Shown here piece by piece: positions 38,927-47,894 of a stretch of 64,000 nt of DNA (the first letter of the stretch is position 1; each line of letters begins with the position of its first letter). Made by a program: the position numbers and the translations under genes. The DNA comes from Rhodoplanes sp. Z2-YC6860 (GTDB taxonomy: Bacteria; Pseudomonadota; Alphaproteobacteria; Rhizobiales; Xanthobacteraceae), in assembly GCF_001579845.1 (NCBI RefSeq), contig NZ_CP007440.1, positions 1 to 64,000 on the forward strand, given 5' to 3'. The notes under the pieces are model-generated. The model was not told the origin of the DNA and made no database searches. It was given only the letters and a program-made list of their open reading frames with translations.

Positions 38927-38943
38927 CTGACGTGAGGCTGACG
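38927..38943. promoter_or_regulatory. Tandem CTGACG repeats, 11-bp spacing, upstream of the 57-aa gene
   Basis: CTGACG occurs at 38927 and 38938, spaced 11 bp, as at 41115-41142 upstream of the response regulator. The 11-bp tandem layout is typical of OmpR/PhoB-type binding sites. Confidence 0.55.
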
Positions 38944-38965
38944 GCGATCCTACGAAAATCCAGGT

Positions 38966-40345
38966 TCAGCGAGCGTTAGATGTTGCCAGCTCGAAATATG
39001 AATCGGTCCGAAATGCCAACGTGAAGGCAGCGCCGCCGCCGGGCGCGTCGGCGACCGAAATCGATCCGCCGGCACCTGTCATGATTCGGCTGACGATCGC
39101 CAGCCCGAGACCCGCGCCATGACCTTGCCGATCACCTTTCCAGAACCTCTCGAAGATTTTCTCTCGCGCCTCCACGGGTATGCCTTGCCCCGTATCGATC
39201 ACTTCGATTGCCGGCGCATCGGTCACCCGCACGGTAACTTTTGTGCCGGTGGAGGTGTGCGAAATGGCGTTCTCGATCAGATTGCTGAGAGCGGCCGAAA
39301 GTGCGTGGTTGGTTCCGCGAACCAGTACGTCACCCGGGCTGTGAATCACCTCAAGATGCTTGCCGGACGAAATCGCAAGGGGGGCGAGATTGGCCGCCAC
39401 CTCGGTTGCCAAGCCGTTCAACTCGACCGTCTGATCGCCCGCCGCGAGATCGGTATCGAGCCGCGCAACCAGAAGAAGCTGCGAGACAATACGGCTCATC
39501 AGTTCGACATCCAGACGGAGCTTTGACGCCGTCTGCTGATCGGGCATGGCATCGATATTCGCTGTCAAGACTGCCAGCGGCGTTCGCAACTGGTGCGCCG
39601 CATTGGCGTTGAATTCGCGCTGGTGGATCAGCCCGTTGTCGAGCCGCTCAAGCGCCGAATTGATCGCCTTCACGAGAGGACTGACCTCTTGGGGCACATT
39701 CGCGGTCGGCAATCGGACGCCGACCTTCTTGGGATCGATGCTTTCCGCAATCGACGAGATCCTGATGAGCGGACGCAGCGACCGTTTCACCACGACAACG
39801 CTTACGCCGAGCAGAGCAGCGAGAAAGGGAAATTGAAGCCAGCCTCCATCGGTGAGGAATTCCTCCATAACTGACGCGCTGAGAAATTGCGATTCAGCCG
39901 TGGTCTGCTCCACCTGAGTGATGAAGGTGCGGTCGCCGACCGTTGCCTTTACGGCAGCGCCAAATGTCTGGAGCGGCCCCGACCCATCCGGATCGTAGTG
40001 ATACATCGCATGGGGGTGACCTTTGAACACCGGCAGTGGACTGACGCTCGGCCCAGAGGTGAAGATCAGCGTCCCACGCCCGTCGCGGACGGTGTAGTGA
40101 TAGGTGCTGGCCGAGTTGTTGTAGGCCTCGGCCAAACGTGCCGGCAGGGTAAGGTCTGGATTGCCGTTGCTATCAATGACGAGGAAGGCTGAGATGTCCT
40201 TGGCCTGCTCCAGCAGGGTCCGTTCTCGCAGTGAGGCCGCTGTTGATCGGGCTTTAAGATAGAGCCAGCCATATTCGCATATTGCGGCCAGTACCGTCGT
40301 GACTGCCAAGCTGATGACGATGCGACGCGAAATCGAGGGAGCCAC
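38966..40345 (-). CDS. Sensor histidine kinase
   Basis: A 459-aa membrane kinase. It has an N-terminal transmembrane segment (VISLAVTTVLAAICEYGWLYL), a periplasmic sensing region to about residue 165, a second transmembrane segment (FPFLAALLGVSVVVV), and a HAMP-like linker. The H-box is FNANAAHQLRTPLAVL, the N-box NLIENAISHTS, and the G-boxes are DTGQGIP and GAGLGLAIV. It starts at GTG 40345, directly after the response regulator stop, so the pair is one operon. The signal is unknown. Confidence 0.9.
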   Translation of the reverse strand: MAPSISRRIVISLAVTTVLAAICEYGWLYLKARSTAASLRERTLLEQAKDISAFLVIDSNGNPDLTLPARLAEAYNNSASTYHYTVRDGRGTLIFTSGPSVSPLPVFKGHPHAMYHYDPDGSGPLQTFGAAVKATVGDRTFITQVEQTTAESQFLSASVMEEFLTDGGWLQFPFLAALLGVSVVVVKRSLRPLIRISSIAESIDPKKVGVRLPTANVPQEVSPLVKAINSALERLDNGLIHQREFNANAAHQLRTPLAVLTANIDAMPDQQTASKLRLDVELMSRIVSQLLLVARLDTDLAAGDQTVELNGLATEVAANLAPLAISSGKHLEVIHSPGDVLVRGTNHALSAALSNLIENAISHTSTGTKVTVRVTDAPAIEVIDTGQGIPVEAREKIFERFWKGDRQGHGAGLGLAIVSRIMTGAGGSISVADAPGGGAAFTLAFRTDSYFELATSNAR

Positions 40346-41017
40346 CTATTTCTCCTTCAACAAGTAGCCAATGCCGCGAAGCGCATGCACCGTGCAATCC
40401 GCACCCGCTTGCTGCAACCTTTTACGCAGGCGCGACACCACGGCTTCGACGGCGTTGGGATTGACGTCACGTGCCAGCCCGTAAAGTGCATCTTCGAGAC
40501 TTGCCTTGGAGACCACGCCGCCAGAGCGCCGCATCATCAGTTCGAGCGCGACGATCTCCCGTTGAGATATCGTGATGGTTTTGCCGTTGACCTTGACCTC
40601 GCGTGCCGAAGTGTCAAAGGCAAGGTTGCCGACTTCCAAGACCGTGCCGAGCGCCCGGCCAGGTCGGCGCAGCAGGGCTCGGAGCCGGGCCGCCAATTCC
40701 TTCATGGCAAAGGGCTTGAGGACATAATCGTCAGCGCCGCGATCGAGGCCCGCGACGCGCTCATCGACGCCATCCCGCGCTGTAAGGATCAGTACAGGCG
40801 TAACTTTGTCAGCGATGCGGATTTCGCTCAGCAGATCGATGCCATCCCGATCCGGCAGGCCTAGATCCAGAATGATGGCGTCATAGGCGACATGTTTCTT
40901 TGCCGCGAGACCATCCCCAGCCGCCGCGAATGCATCGACCCCAAAGCCAAATCCTGCCAGCCCATCGATAATCGACTTGGCCAGGCGCTTGTGATCTTCG
41001 ACCAGCAAAATCCGCAT
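40346..41017 (-). CDS. OmpR-family response regulator
   Basis: A 223-aa regulator. The receiver domain has the phosphoacceptor Asp in AIILDLGLPDRDG near residue 51 and a conserved Lys near residue 102 (DDYVLKPF). The C-terminal winged helix carries REIVALELMMRRSGGVVSKASLEDALYG. It is the partner of the downstream kinase. Three CTGACG repeats at 11-bp spacing (41115-41142) lie about 100 bp upstream and probably form its own autoregulatory site. Confidence 0.9.
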   Translation of the reverse strand: MRILLVEDHKRLAKSIIDGLAGFGFGVDAFAAAGDGLAAKKHVAYDAIILDLGLPDRDGIDLLSEIRIADKVTPVLILTARDGVDERVAGLDRGADDYVLKPFAMKELAARLRALLRRPGRALGTVLEVGNLAFDTSAREVKVNGKTITISQREIVALELMMRRSGGVVSKASLEDALYGLARDVNPNAVEAVVSRLRKRLQQAGADCTVHALRGIGYLLKEK

Positions 41018-41114
41018 CGAGTAGCTGCCTGCCCCGAGGTGGCGAGCGACTCAGCGCTGCCCTGCCAGCCGCCGCGAGGTTAATCGCAATGGACGCCAAA
41101 TTGCTACATTTTAG

Positions 41115-41142
41115 CTGACGCGAAACTGACGCGAAGCTGACG
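41115..41142. promoter_or_regulatory. Three tandem CTGACG repeats upstream of the response regulator
   Basis: CTGACG occurs at 41115, 41126 and 41137, exactly 11 bp apart, with GCGAA following the first two. One helical turn spacing fits an OmpR-type dimer. The same repeat pair occurs before the 57-aa gene at 38927. Confidence 0.6.
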
Positions 41143-41166
41143 TTAGCAGCAGTGGCGCGTGCGGAT

Positions 41167-41180
41167 TTGATCTTGCTCAA
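41167..41180. promoter_or_regulatory. FixK/FNR-type box between response regulator and lysE
   Basis: TTGATCTTGCTCAA: perfect left half, one mismatch in the right half. It is far from both genes (140 bp to LysE, 156 bp to the response regulator), so its target is uncertain. Confidence 0.4.
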
Positions 41181-41313
41181 AGGTGCAACAACTCAGGGCG
41201 GACCTCTCCGTTGATCCATCTCATCGGACGCACGTTGGACAAGGAGTACGAGCTTAACTCGCATGGTTGAGACGTTGTGGAACAGCAAGCCGCGGTCACG
41301 CTGGAGAATTTGA

Positions 41314-41934
41314 ATGGATATTGGTGCGTACCTCGTGACGGTTTTGCTGCTCGAACTCACCCCAGGGCCGAACATGGCTTACCTCGCCACACTTGCTCTC
41401 TCTCGGGGGCAAGTAGCGGGTCTAATCGCGACGAGTGGTGTCGCTTTGGGCCTTGCGCTGCATGCAATAGTAGCCGCGTTTGGAGCTGGGTTAGTTGTTC
41501 AGCAATATCCGGTTTTGTACGACCTTCTGCGATGGATTGGTGTTGGCTATCTGCTCTATCTCTCTTGGCGGGGTTGGCGAGGGGAAACAGAACTGTCTTC
41601 GGAGCAGGCAGACCTCACCCCGCTTGTCGCTCGATTGTTTTTGCGTGGATTTCTATCAAACGTATTCAATCCGAAATCTGTTCTCTTCTTTGTTTCGGTG
41701 CTCCCGGCTTTTGTTGCGCCGGAGGCTGGCTTGGCGTCCATTCCTACTCAGATGGCCTTTTTAGGCATCCTCTATGTAGCCATCGCAACGACGATACACA
41801 GCGCGATTGTGCTGCTAGCCGGCTGGGTGGGGGCTTGGGTTGTGGGAGGTTCAAGTCAACAAACTGTTCGCCGCATTCTTTCGGTCGTGCTCGCCTTTGT
41901 CGCTGTCTGGCTTGCCTGGGCTACGGCGCGTTAG
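41314..41934 (+). CDS. LysE-family translocator
   Basis: A 206-aa inner-membrane exporter of the LysE/RhtB family with about six hydrophobic segments. The N-terminal VLLLELTPGPNMAYLATLALSRG is the family signature, and FLSNVFNPKSVLFFVSVLPAF is the second conserved block. Such proteins export amino acids or related compounds. ATG 41314 follows GGAG. Confidence 0.85.
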   Translation: MDIGAYLVTVLLLELTPGPNMAYLATLALSRGQVAGLIATSGVALGLALHAIVAAFGAGLVVQQYPVLYDLLRWIGVGYLLYLSWRGWRGETELSSEQADLTPLVARLFLRGFLSNVFNPKSVLFFVSVLPAFVAPEAGLASIPTQMAFLGILYVAIATTIHSAIVLLAGWVGAWVVGGSSQQTVRRILSVVLAFVAVWLAWATAR

Positions 41935-41948
41935 CCCGCGGACGCTGC

Positions 41949-42299
41949 TCAATGACGGCGCCTCAAGCTCATGACATAAGCCACCAGATCGTCCTTAAAG
42001 CTGCCGTCGAATTCCAGATTCGGCATACGGACATGTTGGCGGTCCAGAAAAGTGCGCAGCCATCGCGCCGAGCGCCGTCCGGCGATCACCGTGAAGTCCG
42101 GCGCGAACTTGCCGGTGCCTGCGGTTTCCGGCTCGACCGAGTGACACTCGCTGCAAACGGCTTGCGCGCTGAGCCGTCCGGCCTCGACATCGCCCTTTGG
42201 GATCGCAGCCGCCGCGGCACCGTGCACGCGCAGGAAAAGCAGGGCAATCAGCACCAGCGCCAGGGCCAGGATCACATAGAGCCACCGATGGATGACCAT
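41949..42299 (-). CDS. Small c-type cytochrome
   Basis: A 116-aa exported cytochrome with an N-terminal hydrophobic segment (WLYVILALALVLIALLFL) and one haem-binding CSECH near residue 51. The axial Met is probably the one in HVRMPNLEF near residue 94. The start is ATG 42299. A FixK-type box with perfect halves is centred 68 bp upstream. It is one of several short mono-haem cytochromes in the window. Confidence 0.8.
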   Translation of the reverse strand: MVIHRWLYVILALALVLIALLFLRVHGAAAAAIPKGDVEAGRLSAQAVCSECHSVEPETAGTGKFAPDFTVIAGRRSARWLRTFLDRQHVRMPNLEFDGSFKDDLVAYVMSLRRRH

Positions 42300-42360
42300 T
42301 GTGGATGCGCCTTTTGAATGACCTTTGGCGCATATTAGACGGATGCGGGACGCATCCTCG

Positions 42361-42374
42361 TTGATCTGTATCAA
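42361..42374. promoter_or_regulatory. FixK/FNR-type box upstream of the small cytochrome
   Basis: TTGATCTGTATCAA has perfect TTGAT and ATCAA halves, centred 68 bp before the start at 42299. Confidence 0.75.
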
Positions 42375-42433
42375 GCTTGCGCCCGAGTATCCCGATGCGG
42401 TTAATGGCCGCTCGGACCGCGGCTTCGAACTTC

Positions 42434-43318
42434 TCAACGCATTGCCGCGATGCCATCCGGCACCGCGGGTGCCAACGACGCCGCGAAAGAGCGCGCAGGC
42501 GGCAGCCGCTTCAGCCCGCCGCCGTTTGTTTCCTTGCTGCCGCCGGGAACGGGAAAGGCGTAGCCGATGATGGCCTTGGTGACGAGCCGGTCCGATCCCG
42601 ACGTCAGGCCGTAACCAATGCCGAGATTGACGTCCAGGTCGCCGAGCTTGAAATCCGTTACCGCAAACAGCTGGTGCGACTGCTCTGCAAGCGGCAGGAA
42701 ATTGCCGATCTTGCCGAGGTCTGAGTAGTATTCGAGACCGACAAAACGATCGTTGCCCAGATTGCGCGCAAGCCTCGCCGCCGGCGCGAAATCGGCTTCG
42801 CCAAGCGAACCAAGGCCGATATCGACGATCGGGTTGACGATGAATTCCCATTCCTTGTTGCGCACGCCAATGATCGGTCTGATCTCGAACGCGTGGCGAG
42901 TCTCTGCAAAGCGCGACGTCTGATAGCTGAACTCGATGTTCACGCCATAAAAGAAATTCCGTTTATCGGCATTCGGCGTTACGAAGAGCGTGCGGATCTT
43001 TGCGCCGTTGGAGAGGAACTGGTGGTCGCTGACGGCGAAGGGTGCATAAAAGCCAAGCTCCCACCAATCGGTCAGGCCGTAAGCGAATTCAGGCGTACCG
43101 TTGAGTGTATGGTTGGCAATGAGGCCACCCGGAAAATCCGGCTCTTTGCGTCCGCGGATGGCATAATTGAGATGCTGCTGGATTGTCCATTGTCCAAGCT
43201 CAGCGATCTCGGCGTTATAGACCTGGATTTCATCCACAGCCTGTGCCGGACGCGTGAGGCTCGCAGCACTCAGCACCACGAATACAAATCCAGTACCAAG
43301 ACTTTTTTGCCAATTCAT
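42434..43318 (-). CDS. Outer-membrane beta-barrel-like protein
   Basis: A 294-aa exported protein. The signal peptide (FVFVVLSAASLTRPAQA, cleavage near residue 28) is followed by strands of alternating pattern (FAYGLTDWWELGFYAPFAVS, FFYGVNIEFSYQTSRF) typical of barrels and similar to outer-membrane transporter-like proteins. No substrate can be named. ATG 43318 is used; the upstream extension of the frame has no signal-peptide sense. It follows the cytochrome b561 gene by 47 bp. Confidence 0.65.
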   Translation of the reverse strand: MNWQKSLGTGFVFVVLSAASLTRPAQAVDEIQVYNAEIAELGQWTIQQHLNYAIRGRKEPDFPGGLIANHTLNGTPEFAYGLTDWWELGFYAPFAVSDHQFLSNGAKIRTLFVTPNADKRNFFYGVNIEFSYQTSRFAETRHAFEIRPIIGVRNKEWEFIVNPIVDIGLGSLGEADFAPAARLARNLGNDRFVGLEYYSDLGKIGNFLPLAEQSHQLFAVTDFKLGDLDVNLGIGYGLTSGSDRLVTKAIIGYAFPVPGGSKETNGGGLKRLPPARSFAASLAPAVPDGIAAMR

Positions 43319-43365
43319 AAGCCGAACCGCTGGCTGGCTGCCAAAGAATGATCTTGACCTACAAA

Positions 43366-43905
43366 TTATGGCACAGGATCGCCAGGCAGAATACGCCGCA
43401 TGACGTCGTCGCGATAATAGAACAGGTGCACGAACGCAGCGGCAACATGCAGCCCGGCTACAGCCAGCAAAAACCAAATGAAATTCTGATGCCAGCCGTT
43501 GAGCGCCTTTACCAGCGCTCGGTCACCGGAAGTCAGCATCGGCAGCGGCGCGACGAAGAACAAGGAAACGGTCCAACCGCGCGCGGAAGCGAATAGCCAC
43601 CCGCTCAACGTGGTCAGAAGCACCAGCAGATGAAGAAGCCAGTGCACGCCCTCTGACGTAATCCGCTGCCACGCCGGAAGCGAACTTTCCGGCGCCACCG
43701 GATGCGTGAGCCGCCACCCAAATCGTGCGGCAATCAGCCCAAGGGCGACCATGCCGATTGAAACGTGCCAGGTCATTGGCGAGCCCGGAGGCCCGCCGTG
43801 CACGTCCGGCATCAGCCAACCGATGGAGTATTGGACGACCAGCAGTGCGACGACAACCCAGTGCAACGCCTTCGCCGTCGTTCCGTATTGCAAACGTCTT
43901 TTCAT
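43366..43905 (-). CDS. Cytochrome b561-family membrane protein
   Basis: A 179-aa membrane di-haem cytochrome with four hydrophobic segments and His-bearing helices: AKALHWVVVALLVVQ, TWHVSIGMVALGL, VHWLLHLLVLLTTLSGW and the C-terminal GLHVAAAFVHLFY. Bacterial members move electrons between quinol and periplasmic partners. ATG 43905 matches the family start; the extra N-terminal frame is excluded. It is similar to the protein at 55896 and sits among GroEL-operon genes. Confidence 0.85.
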   Translation of the reverse strand: MKRRLQYGTTAKALHWVVVALLVVQYSIGWLMPDVHGGPPGSPMTWHVSIGMVALGLIAARFGWRLTHPVAPESSLPAWQRITSEGVHWLLHLLVLLTTLSGWLFASARGWTVSLFFVAPLPMLTSGDRALVKALNGWHQNFIWFLLAVAGLHVAAAFVHLFYYRDDVMRRILPGDPVP

Positions 43906-43970
43906 GTAGATTCCGCGATGAGAAACGCCATGGCTAACATCGCAGCGAGCCTCTTTCGGATATGCAGCCA

Positions 43971-44429
43971 CTAATGACGAATGTTGCTAGGCGTTGTGGC
44001 ATTTTCCGGCCAAGCATTGCGGATTTGCGCCGGCAGGCAGCGTCGGACATCCTCAATCTCGCCTTCGCTGATCTTCTTGCTCAAGAGCTGGAATACGGCC
44101 ATCACGGCCATCGGCGGGTTCGCCAGCGGGTCGCGTTTGAATGACTCGTTCACGCGATTGAGAAACTGTTCGATGCTCCGTTCTTTGACCGGCGTCGCTG
44201 CCGGGCGCCACTGCTCGTAATAGGCTCCCCGCAAAAGGCCGGGGAGCTGCGCACCCAGGTCAGCGGCTTCGTTGATTTTCAAGGAATCGCGCAATGCATG
44301 GAGCACGGCCTTAAGCAGGCGATAGCTGCGCGGCTTGTCGTTCCATTTCAGCCGGCGATCGAGATCATTGATCCAAATATGCGTGAGCTGAACGGTGCGT
44401 TCGAGACCTTCAAGACCCTGCGCGCTCAT
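43971..44429 (-). CDS. DUF2267-family protein
   Basis: A 152-aa helical protein with the DUF2267 pattern: RSYRLLKAVLHALRDSLKINEAADLGAQLPGLLRGAYYEQWRP. The function is unknown to me, though it is often found near stress and Usp-type genes. It starts at ATG 44429 behind AGGAGG, 24 bp after the GroEL stop, so cotranscription is likely. Confidence 0.8.
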   Translation of the reverse strand: MSAQGLEGLERTVQLTHIWINDLDRRLKWNDKPRSYRLLKAVLHALRDSLKINEAADLGAQLPGLLRGAYYEQWRPAATPVKERSIEQFLNRVNESFKRDPLANPPMAVMAVFQLLSKKISEGEIEDVRRCLPAQIRNAWPENATTPSNIRH

Positions 44430-44453
44430 GTAAGCCTCCTGCTCTACCTGCCT

Positions 44454-46076
44454 TCACATCGCCATTTCTGGTTCCAGGGTGCGCTCCTTTTGCGGCTCTG
44501 GGATTTCCGTCATGGTGGCCTCGGTGAGCAGCAGGACGCTCGCGACTGAAACGGCGTTTTCCAGCGCGACACGGACAACCTTGGTCGGATCGATGATGCC
44601 CTCCTCGATCAGATCGACATATTCCTTGCGTCCGGCATCGAAACCGAAACTGCCCTGGCCAGCCAGCATGCGCGCCACGACCACGCCACCGTCCACGGCG
44701 GAATTCTCGGCAATCTGACGGGCAGGAAACTCAAGGGCGCGCCTGAGAATTTGGATGCCGGTCCGCTCGTCTCCGGCGCACTTGGCCTCTTCCTGCTCAA
44801 CAACGGAAATGCACCGCAGCAGCGCCAGGCCGCCGCCCGGGACGATCCCTTCCGCGACTGCCGCCTTGGTGGCGCTGATGGCGTCGTCGAGCGCCTCCTT
44901 CTTGGCCTTCATCTCGGCTTCGGCGGGCGCTCCGACGCGGATCACCGCAACACCGCCGGCCAGCTTGGCCAAACGTTCCTGCAGCTTTTCCTTATCGTAG
45001 TCGCTCGTGGCCTTCTCGATTTCGCGGCGGATCTGCTCGATCCGCCCGTCGATCCGCTTGCGATCGCCAGCGCCGCCAATGATCGTTGTGTTGTCCTTGT
45101 CGATCACGATGCGCTTGGCGCGGCCGAGCTGCTTCAGCTCGGTGTGCTCTAACGTCACGCCAAGCTCTTCGGCAACGAGCTCTCCACCCGTCAGCTCAGC
45201 GATGTCCTGGAGCATCGCCTTGCGGCGGTCGCCAAAACCCGGCGCCTTGACGGCGCAGCTTCGCAGCGTCCCACGGAGCTGGTTTACGATCAGCGTCGCC
45301 AGGGCCTCTCCCTCGACATCTTCCGCGATAACCAGCAGCGGCCGGCCGGCTTTGGCCACCTGCTCGAACAGCTGGATCAAGTCCTTCAAGGCGCTGATCT
45401 TGCGGTCGCAAAGCAGAACGAAGGCATCCTCCAGCACTGCCTCCATCTTCTCGGCATTGGTGACGAAATAGGGCGACAGATAGCCTCGGTCGAATCGCAT
45501 GCCTTCGACCACGTCGAGCACGGTTTCGGTGGTTTTGGATTCTTCGACCGTGATGACGCCTTCGCCGCCAACCTTCTCCATCGCGTCGGCCACGAGCTCG
45601 CCGATGGCCATGTCATTGTGGGCCGAAATTGCGGCAACCTGTGCTTTTTCCTTGCGGGTGGCGACCGGCCGCGACAGCGCCTTCAGCGCCTCGATGGCGC
45701 ATTTCGCGCCGCGGTCCAGGCCGCGTTTGATGTCAATGGCGCTGGCGCCAGCGACGACATTGCGCAGCCCGTCGGCGAAGATGGCATGAGCTAGGATTGT
45801 CGATGTGCTGGTGCCGTCGCCGACCACGTCCCCGGTGCGCTCGGCCGCCTGACGCAGCATGCGGGCGCCGAGATTCTCCTCCGGGTCCCTGAGGTCGAAT
45901 TCCTTGGCGATGGTGACACCGTCATTGCACACGATGGGCGGGCCCCATTTGCGCTCGATGAGCACCGATTTGGAACGGGGACCGAGCGTGACGCGAATCG
46001 CGTCAGCCAACTGCGTCGCGCCGCGCAGAATCTTTTCGCGGGCGGCGGATCGGAACAGAACTTGTTTGTGCGGCAT
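44454..46076 (-). CDS. groEL: GroEL-type chaperonin, extra divergent copy without GroES
   Basis: A 540-aa 60-kDa chaperonin. It keeps the ATP-site loop [15 protein letters not shown] near residue 86, [21 protein letters not shown] near residue 395 with the catalytic Asp, and the equatorial and apical domains at normal length. It lacks the usual GGM-rich C-terminal tail and ends in [14 protein letters not shown]. No groES lies upstream; instead two tiny membrane ORFs precede it. It is probably an accessory chaperonin and not the main housekeeping copy. Confidence 0.92.
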   Translation of the reverse strand: MPHKQVLFRSAAREKILRGATQLADAIRVTLGPRSKSVLIERKWGPPIVCNDGVTIAKEFDLRDPEENLGARMLRQAAERTGDVVGDGTSTSTILAHAIFADGLRNVVAGASAIDIKRGLDRGAKCAIEALKALSRPVATRKEKAQVAAISAHNDMAIGELVADAMEKVGGEGVITVEESKTTETVLDVVEGMRFDRGYLSPYFVTNAEKMEAVLEDAFVLLCDRKISALKDLIQLFEQVAKAGRPLLVIAEDVEGEALATLIVNQLRGTLRSCAVKAPGFGDRRKAMLQDIAELTGGELVAEELGVTLEHTELKQLGRAKRIVIDKDNTTIIGGAGDRKRIDGRIEQIRREIEKATSDYDKEKLQERLAKLAGGVAVIRVGAPAEAEMKAKKEALDDAISATKAAVAEGIVPGGGLALLRCISVVEQEEAKCAGDERTGIQILRRALEFPARQIAENSAVDGGVVVARMLAGQGSFGFDAGRKEYVDLIEEGIIDPTKVVRVALENAVSVASVLLLTEATMTEIPEPQKERTLEPEMAM

Positions 46077-46114
46077 GGCTCAGTCCATCAGGGTTCTGGT
46101 TTACAGGCTTCAAG

Positions 46115-46225
46115 TCAGATCACGAACGGCAGCAGAGCCGCCATAGCCATGCCCAGCACCGTGAACCACACCACCGTGTGATCCTGTGGCTCGCATTCGC
46201 CCGGGGCTGGAAAGCGGCTTAGCAT
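46115..46225 (-). CDS. Tiny membrane protein (36 aa)
   Basis: A 36-aa ORF, MLSRFPAPGECEPQDHTVVW, then a hydrophobic segment VLGMAMAALLPFVI. It starts 5 bp after the stop of the 52-aa gene and ends 38 bp before groEL. The position and membrane segment suggest a real small protein, but no motif is recognised. Confidence 0.45.
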   Translation of the reverse strand: MLSRFPAPGECEPQDHTVVWFTVLGMAMAALLPFVI

Positions 46226-46230
46226 CGGCC

Positions 46231-46389
46231 TCACCGTGACAGAATGCCGTGAAGCATCGGGGTGTCACGTGAAACCGTCGACATGTGAGTGGCAAGGCTG
46301 CCCCAAACCAACGCCATCGCGGCTAGCAGTGCAATCGCAACAATCTTCAGATGTGTGTGAGCATTTGCACTATGGATCGACCAGTTCAT
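46231..46389 (-). CDS. Small membrane protein (52 aa)
   Basis: A 52-aa ORF starting at ATG 46389 behind a strong AGGAGG site. It has one transmembrane helix (LKIVAIALLAAMALVWGSLA) after a His-rich start (MNWSIHSANAHTH). It heads the groEL-containing run, 71 bp after a weak FixK-like box. The function is unknown. Confidence 0.6.
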   Translation of the reverse strand: MNWSIHSANAHTHLKIVAIALLAAMALVWGSLATHMSTVSRDTPMLHGILSR

Positions 46390-46459
46390 GGCAACCCTCC
46401 TGGTGCGTTCTCCTGGCTTAAGGTCGATACATGGATAGAGCGCCGCGGGATCGCGCGCT

Positions 46460-46473
46460 TTGCGATTGATCAA
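46460..46473. promoter_or_regulatory. Weak FixK/FNR-like box upstream of the groEL run
   Basis: TTGCGATTGATCAA: the right half is perfect, the left half has two mismatches. The centre is 77 bp before 46389, a plausible distance but a poor match. Confidence 0.35.
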
Positions 46474-46497
46474 ATGGAAAGGCCTTCTTCCGCAGGC

Positions 46498-47721
46498 TCA
46501 GTCGACCCGCGCAACGATCGCGGGACGCAGGATCAAGACTGCCAGGGCGAGGACCGCAATAAAGGCGCCCGAGATGAAGGTGAGGGTCGGCCCGCCAAGC
46601 GTCCAAAACAGCCCCGCGGCGGTGCTTGCCAGAAACGTCGCGACCCCGACCGCGAGATCAAACAACCCGAACGCGGTGCCACGCAAGCCTGTCGGTGCAT
46701 TGTCGCCGATCACAGTGCTGAGCAGCCCTTGGGTGATCCCCATCTGCAGGCCCCACAGGGCAGCGCCTGCCATTGCGATCCAGATCGTGCCGGCAAAGGC
46801 CAGCACCAGATCGGCGCCGATCAGAACCGCTATGCCGACGCTCAGTTGGACGTAGCGGTCGGTTTGATCGACCAGCAAGCCGAACGGATAGGCCGAAATC
46901 GAGTAAACCAGGTACATCAGCGCCAGAACTCCAGGCACCAGTGCGGCGTCGGCTCCAATCTCGTGTGTCTTGAGAACCAGAAATGCCGGACTGAAGCGCG
47001 CCAGAGCAAGAATGCCGGTCAACAGGATCGCCCACCACAACGGCGCAGGGAGTTGCTTCAAGTCTTGCCACCAGATAGCCGGCCGGTGAACGGCCGATGT
47101 ATTGAGGGGCTCTCGCACGCCGATCAAAAGCACAGGGATACAGGCAAATCCCGGGATGAGCGCAATCCAGAACACCAACCGGAAATCGTCGCCGCTGAGT
47201 TTCATGAGCACAATGGCGGCCAGCGGTCCGATCAACGCACCTGTGGTGTAAAGCGCAAGGCGGATACCAAATCCAGCCCCGCGCACCGCCGATGGTGTGA
47301 TGTCGGTCTGGAGAGCGTCCCGCGGCGCGTCGCGAATACCTTTGCCGACTCGGTCGGCCATCCGCGCCAGAAGCACGATGGTCACGGACGAGGCCAAGGG
47401 AAACACCAGCTTGTTCACGGCCGACAACACATATCCGAGCAAGACCAGAGGCTTGCGGCGGCCGAGCCGGTCGCTGGCGTAACCTGAGAGGATTTTGGTG
47501 AACGAGGTGGTGGCCTCAGCGAGCCCCTCAATTGCGCCAACGGATGCGATGCTGGCACCGAGAGCTGTGACGAGGAAGACCGGCAGGATGCCGTAGATCA
47601 TGGCTGAGGACATGCCCATCAAAAGGCTGACAACGCCCAGCAACAGCACGTTCCGCGGAACGGCGGGGGCTGCAACGCCAAGCGGGCAGCTCAACTGGCT
47701 CTCATCAGTTGACGAGTTCAT
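46498..47721 (-). CDS. MFS-family transporter (drug/solute exporter type)
   Basis: A 407-aa protein with twelve hydrophobic segments and the loop motif GYASDRLGRRKPLVLLGY near residue 78, the DHA/MFS A-like motif. No substrate can be assigned. ATG 47721 is chosen; the longer open frame upstream is unlike coding sequence. It is divergent from the UspA gene, with a weak FixK-like box between. Confidence 0.75.
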   Translation of the reverse strand: MNSSTDESQLSCPLGVAAPAVPRNVLLLGVVSLLMGMSSAMIYGILPVFLVTALGASIASVGAIEGLAEATTSFTKILSGYASDRLGRRKPLVLLGYVLSAVNKLVFPLASSVTIVLLARMADRVGKGIRDAPRDALQTDITPSAVRGAGFGIRLALYTTGALIGPLAAIVLMKLSGDDFRLVFWIALIPGFACIPVLLIGVREPLNTSAVHRPAIWWQDLKQLPAPLWWAILLTGILALARFSPAFLVLKTHEIGADAALVPGVLALMYLVYSISAYPFGLLVDQTDRYVQLSVGIAVLIGADLVLAFAGTIWIAMAGAALWGLQMGITQGLLSTVIGDNAPTGLRGTAFGLFDLAVGVATFLASTAAGLFWTLGGPTLTFISGAFIAVLALAVLILRPAIVARVD

Positions 47722-47802
47722 GACACTACTACGGCACATGAGACCAACAGTGGCTTTGATGCCGCTCAACCAAAGGCGCCGCCGTGCGGCCCGATCGCGG
47801 TT

Positions 47803-47816
47803 TTGATCTGGGTCAG
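47803..47816. promoter_or_regulatory. Imperfect FixK/FNR-like box between MFS and UspA genes
   Basis: TTGATCTGGGTCAG: perfect TTGAT, right half GTCAG with two mismatches. It is centred 85 bp before UspA and 88 bp before the divergent MFS start. Confidence 0.45.
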
Positions 47817-47894
47817 GACGCGAAAATTCCAACCCAATATTTTGAAATAAATCGGCCGCGGCTGCGCGCCCTGCCTGAGGCAAGGATATCGAAC

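Noticed and set aside
43350-43375. Possible FixK-type box upstream of the outer-membrane protein gene
   Set aside because: Only the left half (TTGACC) is present; the right half is missing.
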